A stretch of 8,977 nt of DNA from the NCBI GenBank assembly GCA_003563255.1, contig PWSL01000379.1, forward strand, positions 1 through 8,977, read 5' to 3'. This DNA comes from Desulfonatronospira sp. GTDB lineage: Bacteria; Desulfobacterota; Desulfovibrionia; Desulfovibrionales; Desulfonatronovibrionaceae. The position numbers and the translations under genes are program-made. The number at the start of each line of letters is the position of its first letter. Positions within the stretch are counted from its first letter, which is position 1. The notes under the pieces are model-generated. The model did no database searches, was not told the origin of the DNA, and was given only the letters and a program-made list of their open reading frames with translations. Positions 6,716 to 8,977 of this stretch are shown in pieces.

Positions 6716-8269
6716 TTAACTTCGACCTGAGAGATGGGTCTTGATCAAAGGGACAGCTTCCTCCAGAAAATACATGATTCTGTGATCTGAGCCTCTGGCC
6801 CGGATGACCACTACTGCAGCGTTGTTTTTTCGCTTGAGAAGAGTATCCGTAAAGGTAAAGAACTTGCCGGCATATTGATTCCTGATGATCCTGTGGTCCA
6901 TCTGATACCAGAAATAAACATCACTCTCACTGGACTGATGGCTTCTCCTGCTTTTGTTGATGGCAATTTTATTATCCGACCCTGCAACCTCCTGTCTGGA
7001 GACCTGCCGGTGCATCCAGGACCGGCGATAATCAATAATTTTGCGCTCCCTGTCCTGGATGCCGAAGTACCCGATATAAAGCTCTATCCTGTTGTTCTGC
7101 CCATCTTCATAGACCCTCATGAGCTCCTCGTGGGCCGGGAAAGGCCTGAGACGCTGGTCCAGGTCATCAGTTTCCCAGGCAGAAAAACCTGCCATATGAC
7201 TTGGAATGAGAGTCAAGGGACTCTCCAGTTCCACATACCTGGGATGATAATAATGCACCAGGCCGAGAGTCAGGGCTAGGACCGGGATAACGAACAGATA
7301 GGAGGCAAGACGTTTTCCGGAGAAACTCTTCTGCTCAGGGTCTGACGATTCGAACTGCTGCTGAGTCTTATCAGGAGGCGGACTGTTGTCCTCTTGCGTG
7401 CGCCTGTTTTTGTCTGTCCTGTTCAGGACCATGCTGAAGAGGATCATTACACCGAAACCAAAAAAGAAAATGACTGAAGCGGCAAATGTCTCATAAGGAC
7501 CGTGCAAACTCGCTCCCTCATCATAAAGGGCATATATCCCGATCATGGCTACCCGCATACCGTTGACCACGATTCCGATGATCAGGGCCGAGGAGATCAG
7601 AATGATTTTGCGGACCAGGGTGGACTGGGTCATAAAGGCCAGTGGAACCGCCAGGGCAAGAAGGGTGACGATCTGGTTGACGCCGCTGCACCCGCTGACC
7701 ACCAGCAAGGAAATATGAGGCATCATTATCAGGATTTCGTCACGGAAAACCGAAAAACCCGCAGCCCTTAAAAGCAAAGTCGAGATCCAGGCTGTAATCT
7801 GCTGGAAATAAATGGCGAAACTGCCCAGCAGATAATCTATGCAGCCGGTCAAAAATATGAGGTAGCTCACCGGTAGGAACAGATACTTGAAATAGGAAAA
7901 CCCGCCCAGCAGCAGGATAACCCCCAGCAGTACCGGAACAATTGAAACCTGCTGAACCAGGATAGTGCTGCCGATCTTACCGGCGAACAGAATAAAGCAT
8001 CCAGTTGCCAGCACCAGGGTCCCGGATACCAAAGCCGGTTCCGGCTGGAGGCTGCGGATATTGCTTCTTTGAATCCATATCAGGTACAGGCTGACTGCAA
8101 TTAAGAGTGGAAAGTGGGCCCCGCCCAGTGTATGCCACTGTCCTAAAATATGGGATATGGGTTCCTGATAGAGCAGGGCAATGAAAGTGATCGGGAGCGA
8201 GTAGAAGAACAGGTGCAGCAGAGTGACCTGGATATTGATGGAATGTAAAGTTAATGTGTATTTTGCCAT
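6716..8269 (-). CDS. Exosortase with fused C-terminal EpsI-type domain
   Basis: This is a 517-residue membrane protein from the ATG at 8267-8269. The first ~285 residues form the exosortase/archaeosortase domain, with many hydrophobic segments (for example 14-34, 53-67, 80-97, 118-143, 197-215, 220-246 and 262-284). The catalytic triad is visible: Cys194 in VSGCSG, Arg239 in VVNGMRV and His256 in LHGPYETF. A charged linker (about 285-318) leads to another membrane segment (about 321-340). A periplasmic EpsI-type domain then follows, with YIGYFG (398-403) and the characteristic VYFWYQ (451-456) and YAGKFFTFTDTLL (466-478). Exosortases cleave C-terminal sorting tags of the PEP-CTERM kind at the inner membrane and couple the protein to a surface glycan pathway. 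I cannot assign the Xrt subclass. An upstream in-frame GTG at 8381-8383 would add 38 residues, but most of that extension is encoded by hexamer repeat, so I reject it. No strong Shine-Dalgarno precedes either start. Confidence 0.93.
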   Translation of the reverse strand: MAKYTLTLHSINIQVTLLHLFFYSLPITFIALLYQEPISHILGQWHTLGGAHFPLLIAVSLYLIWIQRSNIRSLQPEPALVSGTLVLATGCFILFAGKIGSTILVQQVSIVPVLLGVILLLGGFSYFKYLFLPVSYLIFLTGCIDYLLGSFAIYFQQITAWISTLLLRAAGFSVFRDEILIMMPHISLLVVSGCSGVNQIVTLLALAVPLAFMTQSTLVRKIILISSALIIGIVVNGMRVAMIGIYALYDEGASLHGPYETFAASVIFFFGFGVMILFSMVLNRTDKNRRTQEDNSPPPDKTQQQFESSDPEQKSFSGKRLASYLFVIPVLALTLGLVHYYHPRYVELESPLTLIPSHMAGFSAWETDDLDQRLRPFPAHEELMRVYEDGQNNRIELYIGYFGIQDRERKIIDYRRSWMHRQVSRQEVAGSDNKIAINKSRRSHQSSESDVYFWYQMDHRIIRNQYAGKFFTFTDTLLKRKNNAAVVVIRARGSDHRIMYFLEEAVPLIKTHLSGRS

Positions 8270-8487
8270 ATGTGTTGTTTGATTATTGGTTTTTGTGTCA
8301 GAGTCTGTGACTGTGCCAGTGTGAGTGACTGTGTAAGTTTCAGCTAAGAAGGAAGAGTATCTCACGCCCGTTCGAAGACTCACTAAAGCCTGTATAGTTT
8401 GAAAATTAGAGTATTGGGAAATTGGTTAAGAAAAAAGAGCTTACTTCCACTAATCCACCCCGTAAATTCATGGGAAAGTATCTTTAC
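8270..8487. other. Intergenic region upstream of the exosortase
   Basis: The 218 bp between the aminotransferase stop and the exosortase ATG contain the hexamer array at 8295-8336. The remaining AT-rich DNA (about 8391-8487) holds no recognisable gene. I looked for -24/-12 and -35/-10 promoters; a TGGCAC on the minus strand inside the repeat lacks a correctly spaced TTGC, so no promoter is called. No terminator was seen. Confidence 0.4.
8295..8336. repeat. Seven-unit degenerate GTG-hexamer tandem repeat before the exosortase
   Basis: Seven contiguous 6-bp units fit GTGNCT loosely, beginning gtgtca, gagtct, gtgact; the unit gtgact is repeated exactly at 8307-8312 and 8325-8330. Read leftward it would encode a Thr/Val/Asp/His-rich tract, but it lies 26-67 bp before the preferred exosortase ATG. 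The same unit family recurs at 1086-1116. Confidence 0.7.
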
Positions 8488-8977
8488 TCAGGCATTGATT
8501 GTTTGGATGCTACCGAAGACCTTTTTGGCTTCGGTTGCAATGTTCACGGCCATTGCCTCACTCACGCCGGTATGCGTGGGAAGGGTGACCAAAGTGCGGG
8601 CGATGTGCATGGCTCCGGGAGTCTGCACGTCTAGATCAGCCAGCTCAGGTCTGAGGGCCTCCAGGTCGCACAAGGCCCTGGGATACATGCAGCGCACGCC
8701 AAGACGGACCAGATCGTCCACCCGGTCCTGCTGTTCCACCAGGAGGGGATAGCGGAAAGGGGGAAACGTTACACCTTGAGCATCCGTTTCCACGCCAAAG
8801 GCTTTGTTATAAATTTTCGCGATGAGTGAACGGTGCCGGTCAAGACGGCCCAAATTATCCAGGGCTGAGTCTCCCAGGCATTGATACGCCAGGGACATTC
8901 CAGCCACCTGGAATCCAGGATCATAAACGGTGCGGCCAAGGCCCAGGGGCAGTTTTTCCAGGGACCAGTAAAGTCCG
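8488..8977 (-). CDS. DegT/DnrJ/EryC1/StrS-type aminotransferase, C-terminal part (5' end outside window)
   Basis: About 162 codons are visible, open to the right edge and ending at TGA 8488-8490. The fragment matches the C-terminal small domain of the PLP-dependent sugar aminotransferases. It has a QVAGMSLAYQCLG...LDNLGRLDRHRSLIAKIY segment (matching the 'M..Q...G..QL..L...R...A..Y' region), then a strand ending FPPFRYPLLV, and finally LVTLPTHTGVSE, the family's conserved LP.H element near the end. The catalytic lysine and most PLP contacts lie upstream and are not seen. Such enzymes aminate keto-sugar nucleotides to give amino sugars, which would suit the deacetylase and ligases downstream. 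Substrate choice cannot be judged from this piece. It is co-oriented with the exosortase but separated by 218 bp, so shared transcription is uncertain. Confidence 0.78.
   Translation of the reverse strand, partial: GLYWSLEKLPLGLGRTVYDPGFQVAGMSLAYQCLGDSALDNLGRLDRHRSLIAKIYNKAFGVETDAQGVTFPPFRYPLLVEQQDRVDDLVRLGVRCMYPRALCDLEALRPELADLDVQTPGAMHIARTLVTLPTHTGVSEAMAVNIATEAKKVFGSIQTINA

Noticed and set aside
6875..7279. Plus-strand 134-codon open frame opposite the EpsI domain
   Set aside because: It is antisense to a well-supported coding region, with no ribosome binding site or recognisable domain.
8295..8330. Sigma-54 promoter at TGGCAC on the minus strand before the exosortase
   Set aside because: No TTGC element lies at the required spacing, and the TGGCAC is part of the hexamer repeat.
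8270..8383. 38-residue N-terminal extension of the exosortase from a GTG at 8381-8383
   Set aside because: Much of the added Thr/Val/Asp-rich sequence is simply the translated hexamer repeat, and the membrane domain begins naturally after the ATG at 8267-8269.

Overview
The window is part of an exosortase-linked exopolysaccharide and surface-glycan locus from a Gram-negative bacterium. Six genes and one broken gene all read leftward on the minus strand. The moderate base composition, the split exosortase/EpsI, GT4, AsnB-like and DegT gene set, and the short degenerate repeats between genes resemble loci I associate with sulfate-reducing Desulfobacterota. That assignment is inference, since no phylogenetic marker is present.

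In transcription order (right to left): 8977-8488 is the C-terminal end of a DegT/DnrJ/EryC1/StrS aminotransferase, probably for nucleotide-sugar synthesis. After a 218-bp repeat-bearing gap comes an exosortase fused to a C-terminal EpsI-type domain (8269-6716), with a visible Cys-Arg-His catalytic triad. Then come a NodB-like polysaccharide deacetylase (6644-5676, apparent TTG start), an asparagine-synthase-like amidoligase lacking the glutaminase cysteine (5608-3806), a strikingly AT-rich ATP-grasp ligase (3698-2442), and a GT4 glycosyltransferase of the PEP-CTERM/EpsH-associated kind (2425-1220). After another repeat-bearing gap comes an O-antigen-ligase/Wzy-like membrane protein (983-277), which is frameshifted and lacks its C-terminal half. 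At the far left, on the plus strand, lies a 49-codon N-terminal relic of an ISL3-family transposase.

Inferred joint role: the aminotransferase, glycosyltransferase and deacetylase would build and trim a glycan. The two ATP-dependent ligases (AsnB-like and ATP-grasp) could add amide or aminoacyl groups to a sugar or lipid-linked intermediate, and the Wzy-like protein would polymerise or ligate it. The exosortase would cleave and anchor C-terminally tagged proteins at the inner membrane in the same pathway. No sorting substrate and no exosortase sensor/regulator pair lies in the window.

The left end is decaying: the polymerase/ligase gene has a single-base frameshift plus a truncation close to the transposase relic. 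The gaps upstream of the exosortase and of the ligase pseudogene both carry degenerate GTG-containing hexanucleotide repeats of the same family, which is the least explained structure here.
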